Shown one piece after another: positions 1 through 7,365 of a stretch of DNA of 27,325 nucleotides (position 1 is its first letter; the number at the start of each line of letters is the position of its first letter). The DNA lies in NCBI GenBank assembly GCA_034111085.1, contig JAWUXZ010000066.1, positions 1-27,325 of the forward strand. The letters are read 5' to 3'. This stretch comes from Dinoroseobacter sp034111085 (GTDB taxonomy: Bacteria; Pseudomonadota; Alphaproteobacteria; Rhodobacterales; Rhodobacteraceae). The notes under the pieces are model-generated. The model was not told where the DNA came from. It did no database searches and worked only from the letters and a program-made list of their open reading frames with translations. A program made the position numbers and the translations under genes.

Positions 1-86
1 TCTGTGGTTGCTGGGAAGCGCAGAGGCTTAGCCGTCATGCCGAACGACTTCAGGCGTGACCAAATGCGAACAGAACAAAAACAGAA

Positions 87-140
87 TGTTTAGACATTTG
101 TTTAGACGAAGCTCGTCGGTGATCGTCGAATCTGTCTAAG
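87..140. repeat. Short direct/inverted repeats downstream of tRNA-Cys
   Basis: TGTTTAGAC occurs twice as a direct repeat (87-95 and 99-107), twelve bases apart. A near-inverted partner TGTCTAAG lies at 133-140. A small perfect hairpin (GACGA-AGC-TCGTC) lies at 105-117. These lie just past the 3' end of tRNA-Cys, where integrase arm sites are often found, but no integrase gene is visible here. No convincing ORF was found in bases 1-153. Confidence 0.35.
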
Positions 141-153
141 CCATTGAAAAGCT

Positions 154-227
154 TGGAGGCGAGTAGGAGAATCGAACTCCTGTACACGGATTTGCAATCC
201 GCTGCGTAACCACTCCGCCAACTCGCC
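154..227 (-). tRNA. tRNA-Cys (GCA anticodon)
   Basis: On the minus strand a 74-nt cloverleaf can be drawn. The 7-bp acceptor stem pairs GGCGAGT with ACTCGCC, and the discriminator base and CCA end (TCCA) are encoded in the DNA. The anticodon loop reads TTGCAAA, giving anticodon GCA for cysteine, and the T-loop contains the normal GTTCGATTC. All stems look intact, so the gene should be functional. The 3' side of the tRNA faces the left window edge, where short repeats are seen. Confidence 0.97.
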
Positions 228-297
228 GAAATGTCAGGCTGCGGTTTAGGCGGCGGCGCGGAGCGCGTCAAGCGGGGATCGTGCGGCGTGCGCGCTC

Positions 298-1215
298 TTA
301 GACGGCTGACGCAACCGCCCCGCGCAGTGCCCGCGCGAACCGTTCGGCGCACATGTGCGGCGCGGCATCGGCCTGCCGCATGATCCCGACCGACCCGAGC
401 GTTGTCGTGGTGTCCAGCGGTAACTCGACCAGCAATCCGCGCGCCAACTCAGGCGCAACCACCCCGCGTGAGATCACCCAAACCGCACCGTGATCGCGGG
501 TGAAGGCACGCCCGAAACTGTCCGATACGGTCTCGATCGCGTCGCCGGGCAGTGGCAGGCCGTGCTCCATAAACAACCGCTCAGCATAGGGGCGAATGAT
601 CGAGTCCGGTCCGGGCAGCAGCATTGGATAACTGCCTAGTCGTTCGGCGGTCAAAGCCCCGTCCAACAGCGGATGCTCTGCGGCCACAACCAGCGTCACG
701 CGGTCCTTAAAGAGCGGCTCGAATGACAGGCCTAGCATCAATTCGGGCGCGGGCAGGCGGCCCACCATCAAGTCCAGATCACCGCGCCTGAGTTGGTCGA
801 GTAGCACGCGGTTCTCTCCGGTCGTGATCCACAACCGGCTTGGCACTCCGGTGCTACGAAACGCGGCAACGGCGCTTGGGATCAGGGTCGAGGACACTGT
901 TGGCAAAGCGCCCAGCCGCAAAGGCGCGCCGCTGGCAGCACCCAGGCCCACAAGCGTGTCGAGGCCCGCGCGAGTTGCGGCCATCGCGGCCCCGGCATGG
1001 GGCAACAACATCTCACCAAAGGGCGAAAGGCGTATGCCGCGTCCGTCACGCTCGAACAACGTCCTGCCAGTCGCGGTCTCCAACTCACGCAGGGTGCGAC
1101 TGACGGCAGGTTGGGTCAGCGACAACGCCTCGGCTGCGCGGCTGACAGATTTCAGGCGGGCGGCTTCTAAGAACACCTCAAGATGGCGCAATTTGATCTG
1201 GTCGGATAAACGCAT
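298..1215 (-). CDS. pcaQ: LysR-type regulator of the pca operon (PcaQ-like)
   Basis: This 305-residue protein has the LysR layout: an N-terminal winged helix-turn-helix (about residues 5-65, including SVSRAAEALSLTQPAVSRTL) followed by a periplasmic-binding-like effector domain. It lies divergent from pcaC with a 90-bp shared promoter. This is the standard position of PcaQ, the LysR activator of protocatechuate genes in alphaproteobacteria, which responds to beta-carboxy-cis,cis-muconate in characterised species. Its start ATG falls inside an imperfect dyad that could allow autoregulation. The family assignment is very secure. The name pcaQ rests on the sequence type and on the neighbouring pcaCHG-B genes, and the effector is inferred. 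Confidence 0.9.
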   Translation of the reverse strand: MRLSDQIKLRHLEVFLEAARLKSVSRAAEALSLTQPAVSRTLRELETATGRTLFERDGRGIRLSPFGEMLLPHAGAAMAATRAGLDTLVGLGAASGAPLRLGALPTVSSTLIPSAVAAFRSTGVPSRLWITTGENRVLLDQLRRGDLDLMVGRLPAPELMLGLSFEPLFKDRVTLVVAAEHPLLDGALTAERLGSYPMLLPGPDSIIRPYAERLFMEHGLPLPGDAIETVSDSFGRAFTRDHGAVWVISRGVVAPELARGLLVELPLDTTTTLGSVGIMRQADAAPHMCAERFARALRGAVASAV

Positions 1216-1230
1216 ATCGGTTTCGGTATG
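1213..1230. promoter_or_regulatory. Candidate PcaQ operator (imperfect dyad)
   Basis: CATATCG and CGGTATG form an inverted repeat with one mismatch around a 4-base spacer (GTTT). The rhizobial PcaQ site known to me is ATAACC-N4-GGTTAA, with the same spacer length and outer AT bases but different inner bases. The dyad overlaps the pcaQ start codon and sits about 85 bases before the pcaC start, a position compatible with activation of pcaC and autorepression of pcaQ. This is a candidate only. Confidence 0.4.
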
Positions 1231-1305
1231 TTTAAGTTCAAAGAAGTCATTTTACATTGTGCTTTTGGCATATCAGACTGACGACATTCCGTCGAGAGAG
1301 GTGCC

Positions 1306-1734
1306 ATGACCGATCCCCCCCCCCGCCACGCCCAAGGCATGGCCACGCGCCGCAGCGTTCTGGGCAGCACCCATGTGGACCGCGCCGAAGCGAATAAGAC
1401 GCCCTTCGATGCCCCGTTCCAAGACCTGATCACCGAAGCTGCATGGGGGCATGTGTGGTCGCGCGATCAGTTTTCTAAACGCGAACGATCCATCGTGACC
1501 ATTGCGCTGCTCGCGGCCCTCGGGCACTGGGAAGAGGTCGCCATGCACGTGCGCGCCACAGCAAATACCGGGGCGAGCCGCGAGGATGTGCAAGAGGCGC
1601 TACTGCATGTCGCGATTTATGCAGGCGTCCCAGCCGCAAATCATGCCATAAAGATCGCCAAGCAGACCTATGCGGAAATGGACGCGAGTGCGCCCGAAGC
1701 CGTAAGGGTCAACAAACGGGAGGGCGACGCATGA
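1306..1734 (+). CDS. pcaC: 4-carboxymuconolactone decarboxylase
   Basis: The 142-residue protein is a CMD-family (AhpD-like) enzyme that removes the carboxyl group from gamma-carboxymuconolactone to give beta-ketoadipate enol-lactone in the protocatechuate pathway. The family core is visible: an AWGHVWSR segment near residue 50, SIVTIALLAALGHWEE, and the HVAIYAGVPAANHA segment. The length matches stand-alone PcaC. The start has a good ribosome site (GAGAGAGG at 1294-1301). The gene overlaps pcaH by 4 bp (ATGA), indicating translational coupling. Codons 3-7 run through a ten-base C tract (1315-1324), an unusual homopolymer so close to the start. Confidence 0.95.
   Translation: MTDPPPRHAQGMATRRSVLGSTHVDRAEANKTPFDAPFQDLITEAAWGHVWSRDQFSKRERSIVTIALLAALGHWEEVAMHVRATANTGASREDVQEALLHVAIYAGVPAANHAIKIAKQTYAEMDASAPEAVRVNKREGDA
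1315..1324 (+). repeat. Ten-C homopolymer at the start of pcaC
   Basis: Ten consecutive C residues begin 10 bases into pcaC and encode the Pro-Pro-Pro of its N-terminus. A one-base slip would frameshift pcaC almost at once. Because pcaH is translationally coupled to it, a slip could also reduce ring-cleavage enzyme synthesis. Confidence 0.9.
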
Positions 1735-2474
1735 CCCGAAATTCAACACCTGAAACCGGCGCGTTTTTTCCACGCGACCTGACACACCAGCCGGTGGCTT
1801 ATACGCCCGAATACAAGACAAGTATTCTGCGTTCGCCGCAAAAGAACCGCGTCTCGTTTGATAACTCTATCTCGGAAATCACCGGACCGACCTTTGGCCA
1901 TGGGGTGATTGGCGCGCTCGATAACGATTTGATCCTAAACTATGCAACCCCCGGTGAAAGCGCTGTGGGCGAGCGGATCATTATGCACGGGCGGGTGCTG
2001 GATGAGCGTGGTCGCCCAGTGCCAAACGTGTTGCTGGAGTTCTGGCAGGCCAATTCGGGCGGGCGCTACCGCCATGTGCGCGACGGATATCTGGCTGCAC
2101 TCGATCCGAACTTTGGCGGTTGCGGGCGAACTATCACGGGCGAGGATGGCAGCTACAGCCTGCGCACCATCAAGCCCGGCCCGTATCCTTGGCCCAATGG
2201 CGTCAACGATTGGCGGCCTGCGCATATCCACTTTTCGGTGTTCGGGCATGGCTTTGCACAGCGCTTGATCACCCAGATGTATTTCGAGGGCGATCCGCAC
2301 ATCAAGCTATGTCCTATCGTGCGCACAATCCCGGACCAAAGCGCGATTGACGCGGTGACGGCCAAGCTGGACATGGCCAACACTATTCCGATGGATGCGC
2401 TTGCCTATCACTGGGACATTGTGCTGCGCGGACGGCGCTCAACGATGTTTGAAAACCGGATGGAGGGGAACTGA
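1731..2474 (+). CDS. pcaH: Protocatechuate 3,4-dioxygenase, beta subunit
   Basis: This is the iron-bearing subunit of intradiol protocatechuate 3,4-dioxygenase, which cleaves protocatechuate with O2 to 3-carboxy-cis,cis-muconate. The 247-residue protein carries the four expected non-haem Fe(III) ligands: Tyr113 (in GGRYRH), Tyr152 (PGPYPW), His165 and His167 (RPAHIHFS). An N-terminal beta-subunit-specific extension precedes the core, and its length is normal for PcaH. It overlaps pcaC by 4 bp, and its stop codon shares one base with the pcaG start (TGATG), as expected for 1:1 synthesis with the alpha subunit. Confidence 0.98.
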   Translation: MTRNSTPETGAFFPRDLTHQPVAYTPEYKTSILRSPQKNRVSFDNSISEITGPTFGHGVIGALDNDLILNYATPGESAVGERIIMHGRVLDERGRPVPNVLLEFWQANSGGRYRHVRDGYLAALDPNFGGCGRTITGEDGSYSLRTIKPGPYPWPNGVNDWRPAHIHFSVFGHGFAQRLITQMYFEGDPHIKLCPIVRTIPDQSAIDAVTAKLDMANTIPMDALAYHWDIVLRGRRSTMFENRMEGN

Positions 2475-3085
2475 TGCCAGTGGAATACCTCAAAGAGAGC
2501 GCCTCTCAAACGGCAGGTCCTTACGTCCATATAGGTTGTGTGCCCAGCTTTGCAGGCCTGACCGGCATGTATGGCGGCAAAGATCTGGGCGAGACGATGA
2601 TAACCGAGGGTGCTGCCGGCGAGCGTATTGTGATTGAGGGCCATGTCTATGACGGCTCGGGCGCGCCGATCAGAGATGCGCTGCTGGAGATTTGGCAACC
2701 CGATGCAGCAGGCCTTTTCAACAGCCCGACGGAGACGCGCGGTCAAGCTGACCCGCATTTCACCGGATGGGGCCGCCAGCCCACCGATGGTAAAACCGGC
2801 AAATACCGTTTTGAGACAATCATGCCCGGTGCCGTGCCGTGGCCGACTGGCCAGATGCAGGCCCCACATTGCGTGGTCTGGGTTGTAGCGCGCGGGATCA
2901 ATCTGGGCCTGAATACACGGGTCTATTTCGACGATCACACTGAGGCTCATAACACCGATCCGGTCCTCAACAAGATTGAGCTGGCCCATCGCCGTGCCAC
3001 CCTCGTCGCCAAGCGTGACGGGACCACATTCACTTTCAACATTTATCTACAGGGCGAACATGAAACCGTCTTCTTTGACATCTGA
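2474..3085 (+). CDS. pcaG: Protocatechuate 3,4-dioxygenase, alpha subunit
   Basis: The 203-residue alpha subunit partners PcaH in the ring-cleaving dioxygenase. The N-terminal SASQTAGPYVHIG segment and the intradiol fold motif ALLEIWQPDAAG near residue 75 are typical. The four iron ligands of PcaH are absent, as expected for the alpha chain. The start ATG overlaps the pcaH stop by one base. The end of the gene overlaps the start of the following BKACE gene by 26 bp, so the operon is very compact. Confidence 0.97.
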   Translation: MPVEYLKESASQTAGPYVHIGCVPSFAGLTGMYGGKDLGETMITEGAAGERIVIEGHVYDGSGAPIRDALLEIWQPDAAGLFNSPTETRGQADPHFTGWGRQPTDGKTGKYRFETIMPGAVPWPTGQMQAPHCVVWVVARGINLGLNTRVYFDDHTEAHNTDPVLNKIELAHRRATLVAKRDGTTFTFNIYLQGEHETVFFDI

Positions 3086-3926
3086 TCCCGCAGGCAAGCC
3101 CTGTATCCTGTGCTGTGCCATCACTGGCTCGGTTCCGCGCAAATCCGACAATCCTGCCGTGCCGATCAGCATTTCCGAGCAGGTCGAAAGCAGTCATGCG
3201 GCGGTGGAGGCGGGTGCCTCGATCATTCACGCCCATGTGCGCAACGGCGACGAGACGACCTCCAGCGACCCCGATAAATTCGCGGCGCTGAAGGAGGGGT
3301 TGGAAAAGCACATTCCCGGCGTGATCATCCAATTCTCTACCGGGGGTCGCTCTGGGGCAGGGCATGCACGTGGCGGCATGTTGCCTCTGCGCCCCGATAT
3401 GGCCTCGCTGTCGGTCGGATCGAATAACTTTCCCACACGCGTCTACGAGAACCCGCCGGATCTGGTCGCATGGCTCGCGTCCGAGATGAAAACCTATGAT
3501 GTTATGCCCGAGATTGAGGCTTTTGATCTCAGCCACATCTTGCGCGCGCTTGCGATGCACGAGGCAGGCGAGATTGCGCGCGGCCTTTATGTGCAGTTCG
3601 TGATGGGCGTGAAAAACGCGATGCCTGCCGATAAAACCGTGTTCGATTTCTACGTCGAGACGATGCGCACCCGCGCGCCTGATGCGCCATGGTGCGCGGC
3701 AGGGATCGGCGCAGCACAGGTCTTGGTGAATGAATGGGCGATCGCCGCGGGCGGTCATACACGCGCCGGGCTAGAGGATAATGTGCGGCTGGATCGCGGG
3801 AGACTTGCGCCGTCCAACGCGGCCTTGATCAAGCGAGCGGCAGACCTGTGCGAGAAATACGAGCGGCCCGTGGCAAGTGTGGTCGAGGCGCGCGCTCTTC
3901 TGGGGCTTCGGCCAATCGCGGTGTGA
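3060..3926 (+). CDS. Beta-keto acid cleavage enzyme (BKACE / DUF849, Kce family)
   Basis: The 288-residue protein belongs to the BKACE family. These Zn-dependent TIM-barrel enzymes condense a beta-keto acid with acetyl-CoA and release acetoacetate plus a new acyl-CoA; the founding member is 3-keto-5-aminohexanoate cleavage enzyme. Visible hallmarks are ITGS near residue 22, the metal-binding pair His57/His59 in IIHAHVR, and the C-terminal GLEDNVRL segment, whose Glu is the third metal ligand in the family. I chose ATG 3060, preceded by AGGG. A longer frame opens at 2976, but it lies wholly inside pcaG and lacks support. The gene sits between pcaG and pcaB and overlaps both. This suggests beta-ketoadipate as substrate, giving succinyl-CoA and acetoacetate, but the substrate is inferred from context. 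Confidence 0.9.
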   Translation: MKPSSLTSDPAGKPCILCCAITGSVPRKSDNPAVPISISEQVESSHAAVEAGASIIHAHVRNGDETTSSDPDKFAALKEGLEKHIPGVIIQFSTGGRSGAGHARGGMLPLRPDMASLSVGSNNFPTRVYENPPDLVAWLASEMKTYDVMPEIEAFDLSHILRALAMHEAGEIARGLYVQFVMGVKNAMPADKTVFDFYVETMRTRAPDAPWCAAGIGAAQVLVNEWAIAAGGHTRAGLEDNVRLDRGRLAPSNAALIKRAADLCEKYERPVASVVEARALLGLRPIAV

Positions 3927-4951
3927 CAGACCCGTTCTCCCACCCCTGGAAAGGCGGGCTTTTCGGTGATGCAGAGGTCGCCTGGGCGCTTGGGGCTAAG
4001 GCTGAGCTTGCAGCGATGATCGCGATCGAAGCGGCCCATGCGCGCGCTTTAGGGTCCGAGGACGCTGCCCGCGCGATTGAGGCTGCTTATATCGATCTGG
4101 CCATGTTGCGCGCAGGCATGGCCGAAGACGGGGTCGTCGTTCCGGCTTTGGTGCGCTGCCTGAAAGGACAGATCGACCCGGCGTTGCACGAGATGATCCA
4201 TAAGGGGCTGACCTCGCAGGATGTAATCGATACGGCGCAAGTTTTGATGCTGCGTGGCCTGAATGATCTGCTGCGCGCACGGATTAATTCGCTCGCCGCA
4301 GCCCTTGCCGGATTGCGCAAGACCTATGGCGCGAGCGCTTTGATGGGCCGCACGAGGATGCAGGCCGCTTTGCCAATCAAAGTCGCAGACAGGATCGACA
4401 CATGGGCGTTGCCTTTGGCGGACCACCTGACCCGATTAGACGAGGTGTCCCCGCGCCTACTTCGCCTGTCGGCGGGCGGTCCTGTTGGCTTGGGATTGCC
4501 GGAAACGCACCAGACACATATGGCCGAAATGCTGGGGCTGGCGGTCAGCCCAAAAGCCCCGCACACGGTGCGCGACGGGATTGCTGAATACGCCGGATGG
4601 TTGTCGTTAGTCACCGGCACGCTGGGCAAGATGGGTCAAGACGTGGCCTTGATGGCCCAACAAGGTGTGGATGAGATCGCGTTGGCAGGCGGCGGTGGAT
4701 CAAGTGCGATGCCGCATAAACAAAACCCGGTGTTAGCGGAGTTGCTGGTGACATTGGCGCGGTTCAACGCGGTGCAAGTCTCGGGGATGCATCAGGCGAT
4801 GGTGCACGAGCAGGAAAGGTCCGGTGCGGCGTGGAGTTTGGAGTGGATGATCCTGCCGCAAATGACACACGCGGCGGCGCGCGCGCTTTCGGTGGCTGTG
4901 AGGCTTGCTGGACAGATCGAGCGGATGGGGAGTGATGCCGGGCGTGTTTAG
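3923..4951 (+). CDS. pcaB: 3-carboxy-cis,cis-muconate cycloisomerase
   Basis: PcaB converts 3-carboxy-cis,cis-muconate, the product of PcaHG, into gamma-carboxymuconolactone, the substrate of PcaC. The protein is in the fumarase/adenylosuccinate lyase superfamily: the signature GSSAMPHKQNP is present, as are HEMIHKGLTSQDVIDTA and the GRTRMQAALP segment. The best start is GTG 3923 (reading MTDPFSHPWKGG), which overlaps the BKACE stop by 4 bp (GTGA) and gives 342 residues. The open frame extends upstream to 3848, but only inside BKACE. The protein is about 100 residues shorter than the Pseudomonas enzyme, as I recall for the alphaproteobacterial form. It is the last gene of the operon. Confidence 0.94.
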   Translation: MTDPFSHPWKGGLFGDAEVAWALGAKAELAAMIAIEAAHARALGSEDAARAIEAAYIDLAMLRAGMAEDGVVVPALVRCLKGQIDPALHEMIHKGLTSQDVIDTAQVLMLRGLNDLLRARINSLAAALAGLRKTYGASALMGRTRMQAALPIKVADRIDTWALPLADHLTRLDEVSPRLLRLSAGGPVGLGLPETHQTHMAEMLGLAVSPKAPHTVRDGIAEYAGWLSLVTGTLGKMGQDVALMAQQGVDEIALAGGGGSSAMPHKQNPVLAELLVTLARFNAVQVSGMHQAMVHEQERSGAAWSLEWMILPQMTHAAARALSVAVRLAGQIERMGSDAGRV

Positions 4952-5118
4952 GAGGCCGGTGTAAGAAAACCGACCTAAGAAAATTGGTACGTTGCCCGAT
5001 TTTGCTTTGAAACAGTCAACACCTTCGACCCTCCCGCGACCTGCACCCGATGTCGCGTTGCTCGCCACTCGGCCTTGTGGCAAGCTCCAGCCGACATGTT
5101 TGCAAGGATGCACGCCCC

Positions 5119-5772
5119 ATGACCGATTTTCAGATGCGCCGCCGTGTGATGGTGGACACCCAAGTGCGCCCCTCGGATGTCACCAAATATCCCATCATTG
5201 ACGCTTTGCTTGCCGTGAAACGCGAAGCCTTCGTTCCAAGCAGTGCCCGCGAGGTCGCCTATGCGGGCGAGAATATCTACCTCGGCGAGGGCCGCGTGGT
5301 GCTTGAGGCGCGCACATTTGCGAAGATGCTCGATGCGCTCGATGTGCAGCCGTCGGAAATGGTGCTCGATATTGGCAGTGCATATGGTTACAGCGCGGCA
5401 GTTCTGGGTCGCTTGGCCGAAGCCGTAATCGCGGTCGAAGAAGACGACATGATGGCTGCCGAAGCTGAAGCTACATTGGCCGCCGAGGGGGCCGATAATG
5501 TCGCCATGATCGCCGGGTCTTTGGTCGAGGGTGCTGCAAAGCACGGGCCTTATGACGCAATCATTCTGCAAGGGGCGGTTGAATCCTTGCCCGATGCGAT
5601 AGCCGAGCAGCTCAAAGAGGGCGGCCGCATCGCGGTTCTGTTCCAAGAGGGCGCTTTAGGTGTCGTCAGGATCGGGCTTAAATCAGGCGGCTCAATCAAT
5701 TGGCGTTTTGCCTTTAATGCAAGCGCTCCGGTGTTGCCCGGCTTTGCGAAGACAGCTGCGTTTGCGCTCTAG
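5119..5772 (+). CDS. Protein-L-isoaspartate O-methyltransferase family protein
   Basis: The 217-residue SAM-dependent methyltransferase belongs to the PIMT (Pcm) family, which initiates repair of isoaspartyl residues in aged proteins. The SAM-binding motif I reads VLDIGSAYGYSA at about residues 82-93, followed by an acidic loop and a VAVEEDD-like motif. The N-terminal FQMRRRVMVDTQVRPSDV block is characteristic of the alphaproteobacterial subgroup located before tolC. I chose ATG 5119 (AAGGATG nearby) because the upstream frame has no family-like residues. Active-site details differ from the classical enzyme, so the repair activity is not certain. The gene is followed 99 bp later by tolC. Confidence 0.88.
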   Translation: MTDFQMRRRVMVDTQVRPSDVTKYPIIDALLAVKREAFVPSSAREVAYAGENIYLGEGRVVLEARTFAKMLDALDVQPSEMVLDIGSAYGYSAAVLGRLAEAVIAVEEDDMMAAEAEATLAAEGADNVAMIAGSLVEGAAKHGPYDAIILQGAVESLPDAIAEQLKEGGRIAVLFQEGALGVVRIGLKSGGSINWRFAFNASAPVLPGFAKTAAFAL

Positions 5773-5842
5773 GCGTATCCCTGCCCAAAAAATCCGTTAA
5801 TGACCCGATGGTCAGCTTGTGGACCTGCCGAAAGTTCTGTTA

Positions 5843-5855
5843 AGTCGCAGCGACT
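5843..5855. promoter_or_regulatory. Perfect 13-bp palindrome upstream of tolC
   Basis: AGTCGC-A-GCGACT is a perfect dyad with a one-base centre, ending 16 bases before the tolC ATG. The length and symmetry suit a homodimeric repressor operator or an mRNA structure near the ribosome site. The bound factor is unknown. Confidence 0.4.
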
Positions 5856-5871
5856 CAAATGGGGCTGTCGT

Positions 5872-7248
5872 ATGCTTGGGATTCGGTTGAAAACTCTGTC
5901 GCAGATCACAGGACTGGCCTTGGCCGGACTTTTGACGGTTGCGCCGCAAACCAGCCAAGCTGAGTCCCTCGGGGACGCACTTGTCGGTGCCTACCGCAAT
6001 TCCGCGCTTTTGGAACAAAACCGTGCGCTGCTGCGCGCCGCCGATGAAGGTGTTGCCTTCGAGGTTGGCAAACTGCGCCCGGTTCTAAGCTACGCGCTAA
6101 GCCAATCTCGCTCAGACACCGCGTTGGGCGTCAGCAATTCTACAACAGCCTCGCTGTCGGCCAGTATGTTGCTTTGGGATTTCGGGCGAACGCAACTCGG
6201 CGTGGAAGCCCAAAAGGAAACCGTGCTCGCCACGCGTCAGGCGCTGATTGATATCGAACAATCCGTGCTCAGCGGTGCTGTCTCCGCCTATATCCAAGTG
6301 CGCACAGCCGCCGAGCTGGTTGCGCTGCGCAACAACAACGTCCGCCTGATCACCGAGCAATTGCGCGCCGCCAATGACCGATTTGAAGTTGGTGAAGTGA
6401 CCCGCACCGATGTGGCGCTTGCCGAGGCACGGCTTGCGCAAGCCCGCTCGAACCTCGTGTCGGCTGAGGGTGATTTTGCCATCGCGCGCGAAAGCTATAA
6501 TATCTCTGTTGGCCGTTATCCGGGCAACCTGTCTGCGCCGCCGACACCCCCGCGCACAGCCTCGACATTGCCAGAGGCCAAAGCAATCGCCGTGCGCACG
6601 CATCCCGCGATCAAGCAGGCCCAACACGTCGTACGCGCCAATGAGCTTGCCGCCGAGGCGGCTCAGCAGGGTATCATGCCACAGTTGAACGGCAGTGCGT
6701 CGGTGAGCCGCGATATCTTTAACCAGCAAAACACCAGCTCGCTGTCGATAACCCTTAGTGGCCCAATCTATTCAGGCGGGCAGATCAGTTCTGGGTATCG
6801 CCGTTCGGTTGCCCAGACCGAAGCCAGCCGTTCCCAACTGCGCCGGGCCGTGCAATCGGTAGAGCAGCAGGTTGCAAACGCATGGTTTGGCATCGAAGTC
6901 GCGCGCGCGCGGATCGAGGCAAGTGACCGCCAAATCCGCGCCTCAACCGTCGCATTCCGCGGTGTGCGCGAGGAAGCGACGCTTGGCGCACGCACCACGC
7001 TGGACGTGCTCGACGCCGAACAAGATCTGCTCGATGCCCGCACTTCGCGCGTTAATGCAGAGGCCGAAGCGGTCGGCGCAGTCTATACGCTACTGTCCTC
7101 GATGGGCCTTCTGACGGTCGACCATCTTGGTCTTGGCATCCCGACCTATGACCCGGCCGCGTATTACAATGCCGTCAAAGACGGGCCTGCGACCTCCACC
7201 CGTGGGGCAGCGCTGGACCGTATTCTGGGGCGCATCGGCAACAACTAG
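5872..7248 (+). CDS. tolC: TolC family outer membrane efflux/secretion protein
   Basis: The 458-residue protein is a TolC-type outer membrane channel, which forms a trimeric beta-barrel with a periplasmic alpha-helical tunnel for type I secretion and RND/MFS efflux systems. A signal peptide spans residues 1 to about 25, with likely cleavage after SQA. Two internally repeated outer-membrane-efflux domains follow, with long heptad-rich helices (such as ALAEARLAQARSNLVSAEGD and the C-terminal TLDVLDAEQDLLDARTSRVN) and short strand segments between. I chose ATG 5872 because it directly precedes the signal peptide; the open frame begins at 5800. It follows pcm and precedes the PopZ-like gene, the usual alphaproteobacterial order. 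Its partner transporter is not encoded here. Confidence 0.95.
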   Translation: MLGIRLKTLSQITGLALAGLLTVAPQTSQAESLGDALVGAYRNSALLEQNRALLRAADEGVAFEVGKLRPVLSYALSQSRSDTALGVSNSTTASLSASMLLWDFGRTQLGVEAQKETVLATRQALIDIEQSVLSGAVSAYIQVRTAAELVALRNNNVRLITEQLRAANDRFEVGEVTRTDVALAEARLAQARSNLVSAEGDFAIARESYNISVGRYPGNLSAPPTPPRTASTLPEAKAIAVRTHPAIKQAQHVVRANELAAEAAQQGIMPQLNGSASVSRDIFNQQNTSSLSITLSGPIYSGGQISSGYRRSVAQTEASRSQLRRAVQSVEQQVANAWFGIEVARARIEASDRQIRASTVAFRGVREEATLGARTTLDVLDAEQDLLDARTSRVNAEAEAVGAVYTLLSSMGLLTVDHLGLGIPTYDPAAYYNAVKDGPATSTRGAALDRILGRIGNN

Positions 7249-7365
7249 GCGGATCTTGGCGGCGATGATCGACTTCTTCGGTCCGGTACCAATGCCTAAA
7301 CTTGTCTGAGGCTTGTCTTACGTCTACATTGAAAGCGTGTGATTTCACGAGGATTCGCCGCGTAC

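Noticed and set aside
2976..3059. Upstream extension of the BKACE gene
   Set aside because: These 28 codons lie inside pcaG in another frame and show no family character; ATG 3060 has a ribosome site and gives normal length.
4954..4975. Terminator after pcaB
   Set aside because: GGCCGGT and ACCGACC can pair with one mismatch, but no T-tract follows and the stem is short.
6112..6729. 205-codon minus-strand frame inside tolC
   Set aside because: Antisense to TolC; composition typical of a shadow frame.
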